DNA of 21,978 bases from a virus, in IMG/VR virus record IMGVR_UViG_3300005613_000454, positions 1 to 21,978 of that record. One strand, given 5' to 3'. Below, in pieces: positions 1 through 7,188 of this stretch. Position numbers and translations under genes: made by a program. Position 1 is the stretch's first letter. Every line of letters starts with the position of its first letter. Below the pieces are notes generated by a model. It was not told the origin of the DNA and made no database searches. It worked only from the letters and a program-made list of their open reading frames with translations.

Positions 1-219
1 ACTTTTAGCTAATGAAACGGCTGTACCTACAGCAAATACTCCTGTTAAAGCACCCTTTAAATCAGCAGCTATCTTAGAAGACTGCTGCATATTTGTCTGC
101 ATAGTCTTACTCGTCTTATTAGACTGTGCCTGCAAGTCTTTAAGCTGCCTCTGGGTATTATCCAGCCCTTTATTCAGATTTGCTATCTGCGCCCGTATGT
201 CAAGTTCTACCTTAGCCAT
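1..219 (-). CDS. Tail tape measure protein, N-terminal part (runs off the left edge)
   Basis: Only the first 73 codons are in the window; the frame is open to base 1. The protein begins MAKVELDIRAQIANLNKGLD, then a Gln/Lys-rich stretch predicted to be coiled coil (about residues 8-50), then a Gly/Ala/Val-rich hydrophobic segment (about 54-72). Tape measure proteins set tail length and commonly start with this kind of amphipathic coil followed by hydrophobic patches. The ATG at 219 lies 4 bases after the TAA of the small chaperone-like ORF. A place directly after a tail assembly chaperone pair is the classic siphophage position for this gene, and that context carries much of the call. The rest of the gene lies outside the window, so its length and any lysozyme-like domain cannot be judged. 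Confidence 0.7.
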   Translation of the reverse strand, partial: MAKVELDIRAQIANLNKGLDNTQRQLKDLQAQSNKTSKTMQTNMQQSSKIAADLKGALTGVFAVGTAVSLAKS

Positions 220-355
220 CTTTCATTGTTTTTTCATATTCCATAACCAGCAAAAAAAACTCTTCTATAGGTAATGTCTTTAGCTCCATATAACTCACTG
301 CTCCCTGCCGTGCTATCCTTGTCAGTAGTCCTGACCAGAATAGATCACGTTTCAT
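212..355 (-). CDS. Small tail-chaperone partner (gpT-like position); possible -1 frameshift extension
   Basis: This is a 47-residue ORF beginning MKRDLFWSGLLTRIARQGAV. Its ATG overlaps the TGA of the preceding tail chaperone gene inside the string AAAAAATGA. The same frame stays open upstream to about 457, through the end of that gene, so the product could be made by restart at the overlapping ATG or as a -1 frameshift extension of the upstream protein. In many siphophages the two ORFs just before the tape measure gene are a gpG/gpGT pair joined by a programmed frameshift. The run of six A residues in codons AAA AAA before the stop would allow a slip, but it is not a perfect X XXY YYZ heptamer. 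Restart by ATGA coupling is used widely in this genome and is the simpler reading. Confidence 0.6.
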   Translation of the reverse strand: MKRDLFWSGLLTRIARQGAVSYMELKTLPIEEFFLLVMEYEKTMKDG

Positions 356-873
356 TTTTTGCTTTTCGAACCAGTAGATTCCTTTTGCTTCATAAGGCTC
401 GAAATATCTTGTAAATCGTCCTTGTAAATATCTATAAAGCCTGGAACTAAGTTCCAAGCCAAGGAAAAAAAATCCTGTATAGCATAGCCCTCCTTCTGCC
501 AGTCTTCTATCTTAGATTTCATTACCTCTTCATCATAAACCTTCTCATCCTCACCTTCTGCATTGATAAATAAAGCGCAAATCTGAAGAGCCGGGTCATG
601 CCTCCCGTCCAGCTTCTCCTTGATGCCAGTAAGAATGTTATGCAGGATAACCGAAGCATCAGCGATCTTTGGTGCTTGGAGAGCTTCATACGCTTTTTTC
701 ACACTGTCAAATATATCCTGAAAACTTCTCCCGAATCCTATTAACGGCTGAAGGTCTTCATATTGTCTCCACCGTTCTACACTTAGCATCTTTGACACAT
801 GGTATTTTCTTCCATTTGCTTCAAACTCTTTTACATCAAGGGGAAGGCGTTTTATTTCATTGGGCTTGCTCAT
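352..873 (-). CDS. Tail assembly chaperone-like protein (gpG position)
   Basis: A 173-residue soluble protein beginning MSKPNEIKRLPLDVKEFEAN, mostly helical, acidic in the middle and ending in a Lys/Ser-rich tail. I do not recognise a catalytic motif. The role is inferred mainly from position: it is two genes before the tape measure protein and is followed by a short ORF in the -1 frame, the usual layout of tail chaperones that hold the tape measure protein during tail assembly. The ATG at 873 overlaps the end of the upstream membrane protein gene by 17 bases. A minor tail protein cannot be excluded. Confidence 0.55.
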   Translation of the reverse strand: MSKPNEIKRLPLDVKEFEANGRKYHVSKMLSVERWRQYEDLQPLIGFGRSFQDIFDSVKKAYEALQAPKIADASVILHNILTGIKEKLDGRHDPALQICALFINAEGEDEKVYDEEVMKSKIEDWQKEGYAIQDFFSLAWNLVPGFIDIYKDDLQDISSLMKQKESTGSKSKK

Positions 874-1147
874 AGATATAAAGTATTAAGTGTGTGATAA
901 ATATGGTCATAGAAACAAAGAAAACATGCTCAATCAGGCTGTATCCATCCTGAAGAATGTAGAACCACAGTGCTATCTGTCCACTCAGACAATAAGCACA
1001 CTGCCCCAGGGGATCAGCCACCTTTTCAGGTAATTTCTTGAGAATACGGCCCCACCAGTCCAGAATCATACCCTCTTCAATAAGGATGCAGTTAAACACT
1101 ACTGCGAAAACAGCTATTGATATGCTATATATTAAAATAATCCCCAT
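857..1147 (-). CDS. Membrane protein with CxxC motif, in the tail gene cluster
   Basis: A 96-residue protein with a hydrophobic N-terminal segment (about residues 2-24), a short loop containing EEGMILDWWGRIL, the motif CAYCLSG (about residues 50-56) followed by a second hydrophobic segment, and a third near the C-terminus (about 74-92). It probably spans the inner membrane two or three times. The pattern of a Pro, then CxxC, then a small residue leading into a membrane helix resembles the DUF1360-type phage and bacterial membrane proteins, whose function is unknown. The ATG overlaps the stop of the upstream PKD-containing protein by 16 bases. An integral membrane protein between head-tail joining and tail chaperone genes is odd for a virion part; it may act at the membrane during infection. 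Confidence 0.6.
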   Translation of the reverse strand: MGIILIYSISIAVFAVVFNCILIEEGMILDWWGRILKKLPEKVADPLGQCAYCLSGQIALWFYILQDGYSLIEHVFFVSMTIFITHLILYIYEQAQ

Positions 1148-2460
1148 CCTTTTACAATTAATGAAGCCCTGGCAGCGGCACTCGCAGCACTTACAGGGTC
1201 GTTGTCTGGCGTGTAAACAATAAGCCCATTTAGTGACCCAGAGGTATCTAAGTCAATTAATATTTGATCTACTTCAATTGTACTCAGGTTACAATCATTA
1301 AGCTCAATAACTACGCCATCATTATATTTAGGCAGAACAGCTGTCGTATAACTTAACCCTGTCACTGACTTCACGTCAAAATATGCCATATTAGGGAAAT
1401 TAGCCATAACATTCATATCCCCGGTACACCCAGTATATGAAATAAAGAAATCCTCCATTGCAATCATCCCTGCAAGACTGGCAATATCTCCATATACTCC
1501 AACACTCCCTGTAAATCCTGATGAACTGATATTTATAGTTTTAACATTCCTGAAAATAGTCCATGCGGATACATCACCCTGAACATGAGCCTGACCGGAG
1601 CATCTTATGTAGGATATATTCCTTAAATTTCCCCTGAGTGTAACAGAGTAGGTGTCATTTACGGTATAATTGCTTGCAAAGGTTACATTTACCGAATCTC
1701 CAAGCCCTGATTGTGTCTCCGTATTCCCGTCACCCCAATCTACGGTAACTGATGAGTAAGTCGGAAATCTTAATATAATCGTAGCTTGCACTCCGGCATA
1801 CACAACTTCAGCAAAAGCCACTTCACTTCCTGCAATCATTCTGGGAGGACATTCTGATGGCGAAAGGGTAATTGCCTCAGTGCAGTTTTTCCCAAAAGCA
1901 AACTCGACTGTAAAATTCAGAGCAGTAACGAAATATGGGAATGTAGCAAACTGACTTTCAGGCTCATCGAAGCCATACCTGCTCAGAATCTCCGATCCTG
2001 GCGGTTCTTCACCAGCGAACATAACCTGTATCTGAGACATATACTCAACATTGGGAAGCCTTCCGGGAATAGTTGCTATAAGTCTGGCAACCAAGAGCCC
2101 CGGATCACTCATGTATTCATCTATGAGTGGCAGATTCCACCAACACATACATACAAGATTAGCACGGGAATAGATATAATAAGTATCCTCACGGACAGGC
2201 TCTATGCCGTTGCTCTCCCACCATACGATACTCTTTTTGCTGGTATCCGGGACGAGCTTATACAAATCCCCTTCCTCACAGGCTATTCCGAGATCGTTAT
2301 ATGCCATAGGTATTACCCTGCCCTCCATTACTCCCTCACTGGAATCCGAGGGTGTTGCATTCACTCTCACTGTATGGGGTGTTGCCAGCCCCGCAGCTAT
2401 CTCGACAAAATTCAGTGCCTGAATCTCATCCCTGAGCATATTGGCTATCTTGTATATCAT
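1132..2460 (-). CDS. Head-tail or tail-terminator protein fused to PKD-like and leucine-rich-like domains
   Basis: A 442-residue protein that looks modular. The N-terminal about 200 residues (MIYKIANMLRDEIQALNFVE onward) are compact and fit the place of a tail terminator or head-tail joining protein. From about residue 235 there is a PKD/Ig-like segment with the signature VDWGDGN and a later SVTLRGN strand. From about 290 there are leucine-rich-like repeats of the Bacteroidetes BspA type (spaced repeats with T/S-G-x-T/S-G turns). The end is typical of such repeats, with DQILIDLD and a final KGWGLF. The start overlaps the upstream stop as ATGA. Ig-like and LRR modules on phage structural proteins are usually surface-exposed and may bind carbohydrate or host surface. 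The domain calls are by motif only. Confidence 0.65.
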   Translation of the reverse strand: MIYKIANMLRDEIQALNFVEIAAGLATPHTVRVNATPSDSSEGVMEGRVIPMAYNDLGIACEEGDLYKLVPDTSKKSIVWWESNGIEPVREDTYYIYSRANLVCMCWWNLPLIDEYMSDPGLLVARLIATIPGRLPNVEYMSQIQVMFAGEEPPGSEILSRYGFDEPESQFATFPYFVTALNFTVEFAFGKNCTEAITLSPSECPPRMIAGSEVAFAEVVYAGVQATIILRFPTYSSVTVDWGDGNTETQSGLGDSVNVTFASNYTVNDTYSVTLRGNLRNISYIRCSGQAHVQGDVSAWTIFRNVKTINISSSGFTGSVGVYGDIASLAGMIAMEDFFISYTGCTGDMNVMANFPNMAYFDVKSVTGLSYTTAVLPKYNDGVVIELNDCNLSTIEVDQILIDLDTSGSLNGLIVYTPDNDPVSAASAAARASLIVKGWGLF

Positions 2461-3062
2461 GACAGTCCTACTTTTCGTACATACCGGGCAATCTCTTTAT
2501 CTATCATTTCAGCCAGTTTTTTTAGTTCGCTATCTGAGATATTGACTATTGAAACACCCTCTCTTGCTGAATTAGCATCTATCAGCTTTTGTGATCTTAT
2601 GTTCCTTCCTCCCAGGGTAATTATTATCCTGTTTCCCGTTGTCACTGTTTTCTTTACCCCGAATCCTCTCCACATCTGCCCGGTAAACTCGAAGCTCTTA
2701 CGTGAATTAGAGAACCCTTCGATCCTCCGTAATTCAGCATACCCTCCCTTCAATTCAAACAGGTGAATATTTTTCCCCTGCCTCTTTATCGCTACCCAGT
2801 CCAGCTCTCTTCTTTTGCTCTTGCTTCCCGCTACTTGCCTGTACACCCTCTTGCTTTTCTCTGTCACCCCGCTGGTAAGCATCGGTCGCTTGCTATATGC
2901 CGAGAACTGACCACCGAGATAATTCTTTTGCTGCCTGACTACCCTGTTATGGATCATCGCCACAGCGTCATGAGCTATGATCTCCTGTATAAAACCCGGC
3001 AGGTCACGCTTAATAAGCATCTCAAGGCTGTGAAATCTGTTTGCAGCTTCATCGGGTGTCAT
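2457..3062 (-). CDS. Head-tail joining / tail completion-like protein
   Basis: A 201-residue basic protein. The N-terminal half is helical. The middle contains FSAYSKRPMLTSG, then GGYAELRRIEGFSNSR and EFTGQMWRGFGV. I associate this pattern with proteins of Bacteroides-type phages annotated as virion morphogenesis or HK97 gp10-like tail completion factors. It sits between a connector-like protein and the PKD-containing protein, with ATGA overlaps at both ends, so it is translated coupled to both. No enzymatic motif is seen. The exact step (neck, head completion or tail joining) is inferred from gene order only. Confidence 0.5.
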   Translation of the reverse strand: MTPDEAANRFHSLEMLIKRDLPGFIQEIIAHDAVAMIHNRVVRQQKNYLGGQFSAYSKRPMLTSGVTEKSKRVYRQVAGSKSKRRELDWVAIKRQGKNIHLFELKGGYAELRRIEGFSNSRKSFEFTGQMWRGFGVKKTVTTGNRIIITLGGRNIRSQKLIDANSAREGVSIVNISDSELKKLAEMIDKEIARYVRKVGLS

Positions 3063-4192
3063 GAAAATATTGTGCCTTTCCTTATAGGCTGTTTATCTCT
3101 GCATTGCAAGCAATCTGTTTTCGTAACATCTGTTTCCATACCGATATACTCAACAAGCTCCATGTACTTCTTCCGCCAGTCAGCCTGTTCGGTAGCAAGG
3201 TTCTCCCTGTTTACCAGTTTCGTGAAGCTCATCTCCGGGTTAGCAAATATGCTGTCAGCAAGAAATTCTGCGGCCTTGTACCTGATAGCCGATGCCGTTG
3301 CCAGGGCCAGCGGATCGCTCATGAAGTTCATAGACTCTTTACACAGCACCATACCATATTCGCAGTCTATATCTATTCCCAGGTTTAGCCCATTCAGGTA
3401 TCCATTACCTCCATAGTCATATTCGACCTCTTCAAACCTTGTCACATCATCTGTGGTGAAGCCGCCAGCCATAATACTCTCAGCCCACCTGTATGCGTCG
3501 GTATGTCCGCGCAGATAATAAGGTCTATTCGCACAGAAGGCGAAATGCTTATCACAGTCACAACATATATCATTGTTTCGTGGCTGGTTTGCTCCGAGTG
3601 CATAGTAAATGAAATATTCAACATTGTCGACCAGGTCACTCCACAGCGGAAGCTCAAGGTCAGTGATATCGTTCTCCACCCATGTATCCTCAGTGGTATT
3701 CAGTGTATACGGTCCCCAGATATTTCCGAGATTATCGGCAACATATACGTCTACGGTCCCGGTGAAGTTGAAGGCTGTGTAAATCTTCTTCAGGGTAAGC
3801 TGCCCTCCGACTACTTTCTTGCAGATTATATGCACCCCGGCATAAGTCTTTGTGATGCTCCTGTCCTGGGTGTTCACCCTCCGTCCTATTACCCCTGAAT
3901 ACGGCTGGTTTATCACTTCATTATTTTTCAGCAGCTCACGTGTAGCATCTCTGACAAATTCTTTGATAGCGTTCTCCCGTGCCCTTGACATGATCTCCCA
4001 TACATCGTCCTCACAGTTTTCCAGTCCTGCCAGTACCCTCAACGGTTCCAGCTCGTCGATATACAGGCCGGAATAGCTGGTATTGAAGTCCAGTTCATAG
4101 TCACCTTTCGGATCGTCGCATGCACATTCTGTCCTTGACAGTCCTATTATGTAATCATAACATTGATATAAGTCATTGATTATTAATGACAT
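3059..4192 (-). CDS. Cys-rich structural / head-tail connector-like protein
   Basis: A 377-residue protein beginning MSLIINDLYQCYDYIIGLSR. The start resembles phage connector proteins, but the central part (about 120-210) is beta-rich with a TGTVDVYVADNLG stretch and the C-terminal third is helical. It is unusually rich in cysteine, with clusters such as ECACDD, ICCDCDKHFAFC and CLQCRDK. These could bind metal or form cross-links in the particle. It is the first gene after the capsid terminator and the GIY-YIG remnant, 4 bases after the remnant's stop, and it overlaps the next gene as ATGA. A structural role is inferred from position; the exact function is not recognised. Confidence 0.5.
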   Translation of the reverse strand: MSLIINDLYQCYDYIIGLSRTECACDDPKGDYELDFNTSYSGLYIDELEPLRVLAGLENCEDDVWEIMSRARENAIKEFVRDATRELLKNNEVINQPYSGVIGRRVNTQDRSITKTYAGVHIICKKVVGGQLTLKKIYTAFNFTGTVDVYVADNLGNIWGPYTLNTTEDTWVENDITDLELPLWSDLVDNVEYFIYYALGANQPRNNDICCDCDKHFAFCANRPYYLRGHTDAYRWAESIMAGGFTTDDVTRFEEVEYDYGGNGYLNGLNLGIDIDCEYGMVLCKESMNFMSDPLALATASAIRYKAAEFLADSIFANPEMSFTKLVNRENLATEQADWRKKYMELVEYIGMETDVTKTDCLQCRDKQPIRKGTIFS

Positions 4193-4196
4193 TGTG

Positions 4197-4319
4197 CTAT
4201 TTTTTTATAGTTATTCCAACCAATCTGTTCTTAACATCAAAAGAACTGCCAATATATCTTTTACCATTAATAGTATTAATGATTGCATAAACTCCTGGTA
4301 TGTTATCTATCTCTCTCAT
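4197..4319 (-). pseudogene. GIY-YIG endonuclease remnant (N-terminal 40 residues)
   Basis: This short ORF reads MREIDNIPGVYAIINTINGK, then RYIGSSFDVKNRLVG, and stops after ITIKK. It shows the start of a GIY-YIG nuclease domain: the first motif as GVY, the second as YIG, and the conserved Arg a few residues later (R32) in the FDVKNRL helix. Seg-type and other GIY-YIG homing enzymes usually exceed 150 residues, so the rest of the domain (conserved Glu and Asn) and the DNA-binding part are gone. It lies directly behind the capsid terminator and 4 bases before the next structural gene, a place where mobile endonuclease genes often insert in phages. It could be expressed as a peptide but should not be an active nuclease. 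Confidence 0.75.
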
Positions 4320-4324
4320 AACTT

Positions 4325-4354
4325 AAAAAAAAGAGGGTGCATAAAACACCCTCC
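4325..4354 (-). terminator. Intrinsic terminator after the major capsid protein gene
   Basis: On the minus strand the arms GAGGGTG and CACCCTC form a perfect 7-bp stem with a 7-base loop (TTTTATG), followed at once by eight T residues. It lies about 50 bases after the capsid protein stop codon. The plus direction has no equal T tract, so it acts on minus-strand transcription only. It closes the promoter-to-terminator capsid unit. Confidence 0.93.
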
Positions 4355-4405
4355 AATTTACAAACTCAAATTCTTCTTACGAAAAACTTAACGTTATTTC
4401 TGTGC

Positions 4406-5419
4406 TTAGTCCTCTTCACCGCACTCGAATTCAAGAATTCCTGTGCGTGTTTCTGTACACCCGATCGGGTTTACGAAGATGTCACCGAATGTTTTCAGCT
4501 TGAAGCTGTGTGTAAAGAAGTCGCCTCCTGAACACTCATTTTTATAGTGAACATCGTAAATAACCCCTGGCAGGTAGAAACTGGGCATCGACCATCTGTG
4601 CTGATCCATATACTCAGCGGGCGCAGCCGCTGTGATTCCCTCATAGTATGCCTTCGTGACAAATGCGAGAGCACCGCGATTTATCATGTAGGTCATGAGG
4701 TCAGGATCATTAACTGAGTCAATGTTGAAGAGGTCAAAGCAGATATCCATACTTCCGTACTTTCCACGCCTGTTTTCGCAGCAATTCTCAAGCATGGCAG
4801 TCCAGCTGGACTCCCAGAGATTTGCCCCGGAAATAAGCATCGGACGCTTAAACCTGTTGCCAGCCGCTACGCGAGCGAAATAGGACATCAGGTTAGCATC
4901 CCAAAAAGCAGGCTGGATATAGGTGGTCGTTCCACTGACATCACCTTTCCCGGTGGTGACTTCGTTCTGGCCTACATTCGCATTCAGCACTGCCACGATC
5001 TGAGCTGCCCACCATTCATCGAGTTCAAGGGATGCTTTCAGGAAACCCTTTGCTACGACATCTTCGAAATCGAAGAAATTGTCCCTGAAGTCATTCTCTA
5101 CTACTTTGAATGATACACACTGCTCACGGTTCAGATAATACTCTTCAGTGTTAGTGGAGAGTTCTGTTCCGCTGATCGTACAGTCCACACACGAATCGGC
5201 AGAAACGTCACAGGCATTGATCCATCCGACATTTACTGACGGGTCTTTCTTCCCCTTCAGCGCTCCAAAACGAGCTGTCGTCTGGTCGATTATGCAGTTG
5301 ACGATCTCCGCCTCCGGTACATAATCTTCCCTCTGAATCCTGTCGTTCCAGATTTCATCGGCTTTCACCTGTATGTTCACCAACGTGGTTTCCGAAAAAA
5401 CTCCCGCTGTGATACTCAT
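4406..5419 (-). CDS. Major capsid protein
   Basis: A 337-residue protein beginning MSITAGVFSETTLVNIQVKA. The size, the position directly after a scaffold-like gene and the segment with repeated acidic/aromatic residues (FRDNFFDFEDVVAKGF) before a long helix fit a HK97-fold capsid subunit of a Bacteroidota phage. No protease or delta domain is evident in it; the scaffold is a separate upstream gene. It has about eleven cysteines, including DVSADSCVDC and ENCCENR, which is many for a capsid protein. It starts 6 bases after the scaffold stop, behind an A-rich leader with no Shine-Dalgarno site. It is the last gene of a unit with its own promoter and strong terminator, as expected for the most abundant virion protein. 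Confidence 0.75.
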   Translation of the reverse strand: MSITAGVFSETTLVNIQVKADEIWNDRIQREDYVPEAEIVNCIIDQTTARFGALKGKKDPSVNVGWINACDVSADSCVDCTISGTELSTNTEEYYLNREQCVSFKVVENDFRDNFFDFEDVVAKGFLKASLELDEWWAAQIVAVLNANVGQNEVTTGKGDVSGTTTYIQPAFWDANLMSYFARVAAGNRFKRPMLISGANLWESSWTAMLENCCENRRGKYGSMDICFDLFNIDSVNDPDLMTYMINRGALAFVTKAYYEGITAAAPAEYMDQHRWSMPSFYLPGVIYDVHYKNECSGGDFFTHSFKLKTFGDIFVNPIGCTETRTGILEFECGEED

Positions 5420-5425
5420 TGTTTC

Positions 5426-6340
5426 TTAACTTTTTTGAGCGGCATCCCAGGCTTGCTTGAGCTTGATCCTCCCCTCCCGATCACCCTTCTTCATCAAATC
5501 ATTCATCTGAACCAAATACTCATCTTTGCTTTTCGGGACCTGAATGTGCTGGCTTCCTCCCTGACCGTTGTTACGGTTTCCGGCATTACCAGCGGAGTCA
5601 CTTGCCTGAAAGTCATAACACTTACGTGCTATGTTGGCGGCAAAATCCTGAAACTTCACAGGATTGCCGTGACCGTCTTCTACACGGCTTCCGTCTTTCA
5701 TTACCAAGTGGTTCCCTTCATCATCCAGCTCGAAATCGTAGTCGTCGAACTTACGCAGGAAATCATCCTGGCGAGTTTGAGCAACATCGGCATTCTGGCT
5801 TATGATTGGTTTGAGACTGTTTCGAATGACCAGAGCATCGGACTTGACTCTACCAAGTCTTGTGTTGCGCTCCATGTTGGACTTAAATTGATCAAATTCC
5901 GTCTGAACTTTTTCCAGGTCGGCTTTCGGGACCCTGTTCTTTTCCAGGTCACGGTACAACGGATGCTTTTTAATATCATCCTCCGTGATCTGCGCTTTGC
6001 TCTCTGAAACGGCGTTCACCACTTCTTTTACAAGATCAAGACCCTGACTGTCGCTCTCCACGTCATAAAGTTCTTTAACCGACTTCTCAAGTTTCTCAAT
6101 AGCCTTGAAAGCACCCTTGTCATACTCGGCCTGTAAAGCCTTTTTGTCCGGTTTCGTGCTTTTCTTGATGTTGTCGACGCGAGATGTGTCACGATCGAGT
6201 ACCAGGTTGAGAGCATCGTCTTTAAGAACTAGCTCTTTGGAATCATCACCCGCAGGTTCAAATAAGAGTGCGGTTAGCTCTTCCTCCGTCATGTTTAACG
6301 TCTTCGTCAAGACACCTTTCAGCAGATCAATTGTTTCCAT
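5426..6340 (-). CDS. Scaffold-like capsid assembly protein
   Basis: A 304-residue, highly charged, mostly helical protein with long predicted coiled-coil stretches (about 95-190), including KKHPLYRDLEKNRVPKADLE and KVQTEFDQFKSNMERNTRLG. A flexible Gly/Asn/Gln-rich linker follows (about 250-265), then a short basic helical tail ending KLKQAWDAAQKS. Scaffolds typically combine a long coil with a small basic C-terminal capsid-binding helix. It lies immediately before the major capsid gene and overlaps the upstream LEM-like gene by 14 bases. No Ser protease motif is seen, so there is no sign of a protease-scaffold fusion. Confidence 0.65.
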   Translation of the reverse strand: METIDLLKGVLTKTLNMTEEELTALLFEPAGDDSKELVLKDDALNLVLDRDTSRVDNIKKSTKPDKKALQAEYDKGAFKAIEKLEKSVKELYDVESDSQGLDLVKEVVNAVSESKAQITEDDIKKHPLYRDLEKNRVPKADLEKVQTEFDQFKSNMERNTRLGRVKSDALVIRNSLKPIISQNADVAQTRQDDFLRKFDDYDFELDDEGNHLVMKDGSRVEDGHGNPVKFQDFAANIARKCYDFQASDSAGNAGNRNNGQGGSQHIQVPKSKDEYLVQMNDLMKKGDREGRIKLKQAWDAAQKS

Positions 6341-6698
6341 TTCTTACTGCTTGTATTTTTTCTAAATAAAGTTCGAATAACTCGGCTTTCTTAGCACCAG
6401 CGGGATACTCCACCTCATGCTCATTAAACCAATTCTTGAGCTGACTTACTGTCATGTCAGACTCATCAGGGATATCAACAATGTTTTCAACAGTATTTTC
6501 AACAGGGTTATCAACACTTTCCGGCTTGCCAACATCGAAGATTTTTTCAGGGGCAGGGATGACCGTTTCTTTCATGTCGTCATCGTCAACGACAACATAC
6601 CTGCGAGCCAGTCCCTTCTTTTTCATCACTTCCCATACGTCAGCAGTGACGTACATAGGGTCGTGTTCCGGGTATTTCCTACTCCTTATTGTTGGCAT
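6327..6698 (-). CDS. Small acidic protein with C-terminal LEM/HeH-like helix-extension-helix domain
   Basis: A 123-residue protein. The N-terminal part (MPTIRSRKYPEHDPMYVTAD, then WEVMKKKGLARRYVVV) is followed by a low-complexity acidic linker with the repeat PVENTVENIVDIPDE. The C-terminal about 35 residues (MTVSQLKNWFNEHEVEYPAG, then KKAELFELYLEKI) match the helix-extended loop-helix pattern of HeH/LEM/SAP-like domains. These are common in small phage proteins encoded next to capsid genes and usually bind nucleic acid or protein. It overlaps both neighbours (20 and 14 bases) and belongs to the capsid transcription unit. Function is unknown; a head-associated or head-completion role is likely from position. 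Confidence 0.55.
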   Translation of the reverse strand: MPTIRSRKYPEHDPMYVTADVWEVMKKKGLARRYVVVDDDDMKETVIPAPEKIFDVGKPESVDNPVENTVENIVDIPDESDMTVSQLKNWFNEHEVEYPAGAKKAELFELYLEKIQAVRNGNN

Positions 6699-7182
6699 CG
6701 CTCAGCTTTTTCTCAAGGGTTTCAACAGTAGAATTCCATGCGAACTTTATCCCCAGCCTCTTACATTCATCCCGCAGAATTTTCTTCTTCGCTTCCTCAT
6801 CATCCCCACTGGGAATGTCCTGGGTTTTTACGCCAGCATTTGACATCTGGGTTTTTACGCCAGCATTTGACATCTGGCCTTTCAGTGCGTTGACCTCTTC
6901 TCGCAATGCCTTGTTGCTTGCAATAAGCTCATCGTTCTCTGCTTCCAGCCCTGCAATCTTTCCTTCAGCTTTCTTTAGCTTATCCTGCATGTTTTCGACT
7001 TGCTTATTCTGGAAGTTCAGAACATCCTCAGAGATCGGTGGTTCGTCTTCAGAGCTGCGTTCTGTCCACATCGCCTTCTCCCGGTCTGTGAAGTGACGCA
7101 TCTGCTCATCGGTGAAGTAAGCATACAATTCCGGGTTGCCGTTCTTGTAATACTTCTTTTTTTCTAAATTTTTCTTCGCCAT
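6679..7182 (-). CDS. Coiled-coil protein with internal tandem repeat and LEM/HeH-like C-terminus
   Basis: A 167-residue protein: Lys-rich start (MAKKNLEKKKYYKNGNPELY), an acidic linker, a strong coiled coil (about 60-103), two identical 9-residue repeats (QMSNAGVKT twice, about 104-121), and a C-terminal helical segment with KRLGIKFAWNSTVETLEKKL that again fits a HeH/LEM-like fold. It is the first gene of the capsid unit. The promoter -7 element ends 6 bases before its ATG, so its mRNA may be nearly or fully leaderless. The next in-frame Met is near residue 28. It may be a head-associated or assembly factor; no enzymatic motif is visible. Confidence 0.6.
   Translation of the reverse strand: MAKKNLEKKKYYKNGNPELYAYFTDEQMRHFTDREKAMWTERSSEDEPPISEDVLNFQNKQVENMQDKLKKAEGKIAGLEAENDELIASNKALREEVNALKGQMSNAGVKTQMSNAGVKTQDIPSGDDEEAKKKILRDECKRLGIKFAWNSTVETLEKKLSDANNKE
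6821..6877. repeat. Perfect 27-base tandem duplication inside a coding region
   Basis: Bases 6821-6847 are repeated exactly at 6848-6874, with 3 more bases (TGG) of a third copy. The unit is in frame and encodes QMSNAGVKT on the minus strand. Perfect identity suggests a recent slippage event. Confidence 0.95.
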
Positions 7183-7188
7183 GATTTA

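Noticed and set aside
2763-3416. Plus-strand ORF of 217 codons
   Set aside because: It crosses two minus-strand genes joined by an ATGA overlap and shows no domain pattern.
5435-6007. Plus-strand ORF of 190 codons
   Set aside because: Antisense to the scaffold-like gene; hydrophobic composition expected from the complement of charged codons.
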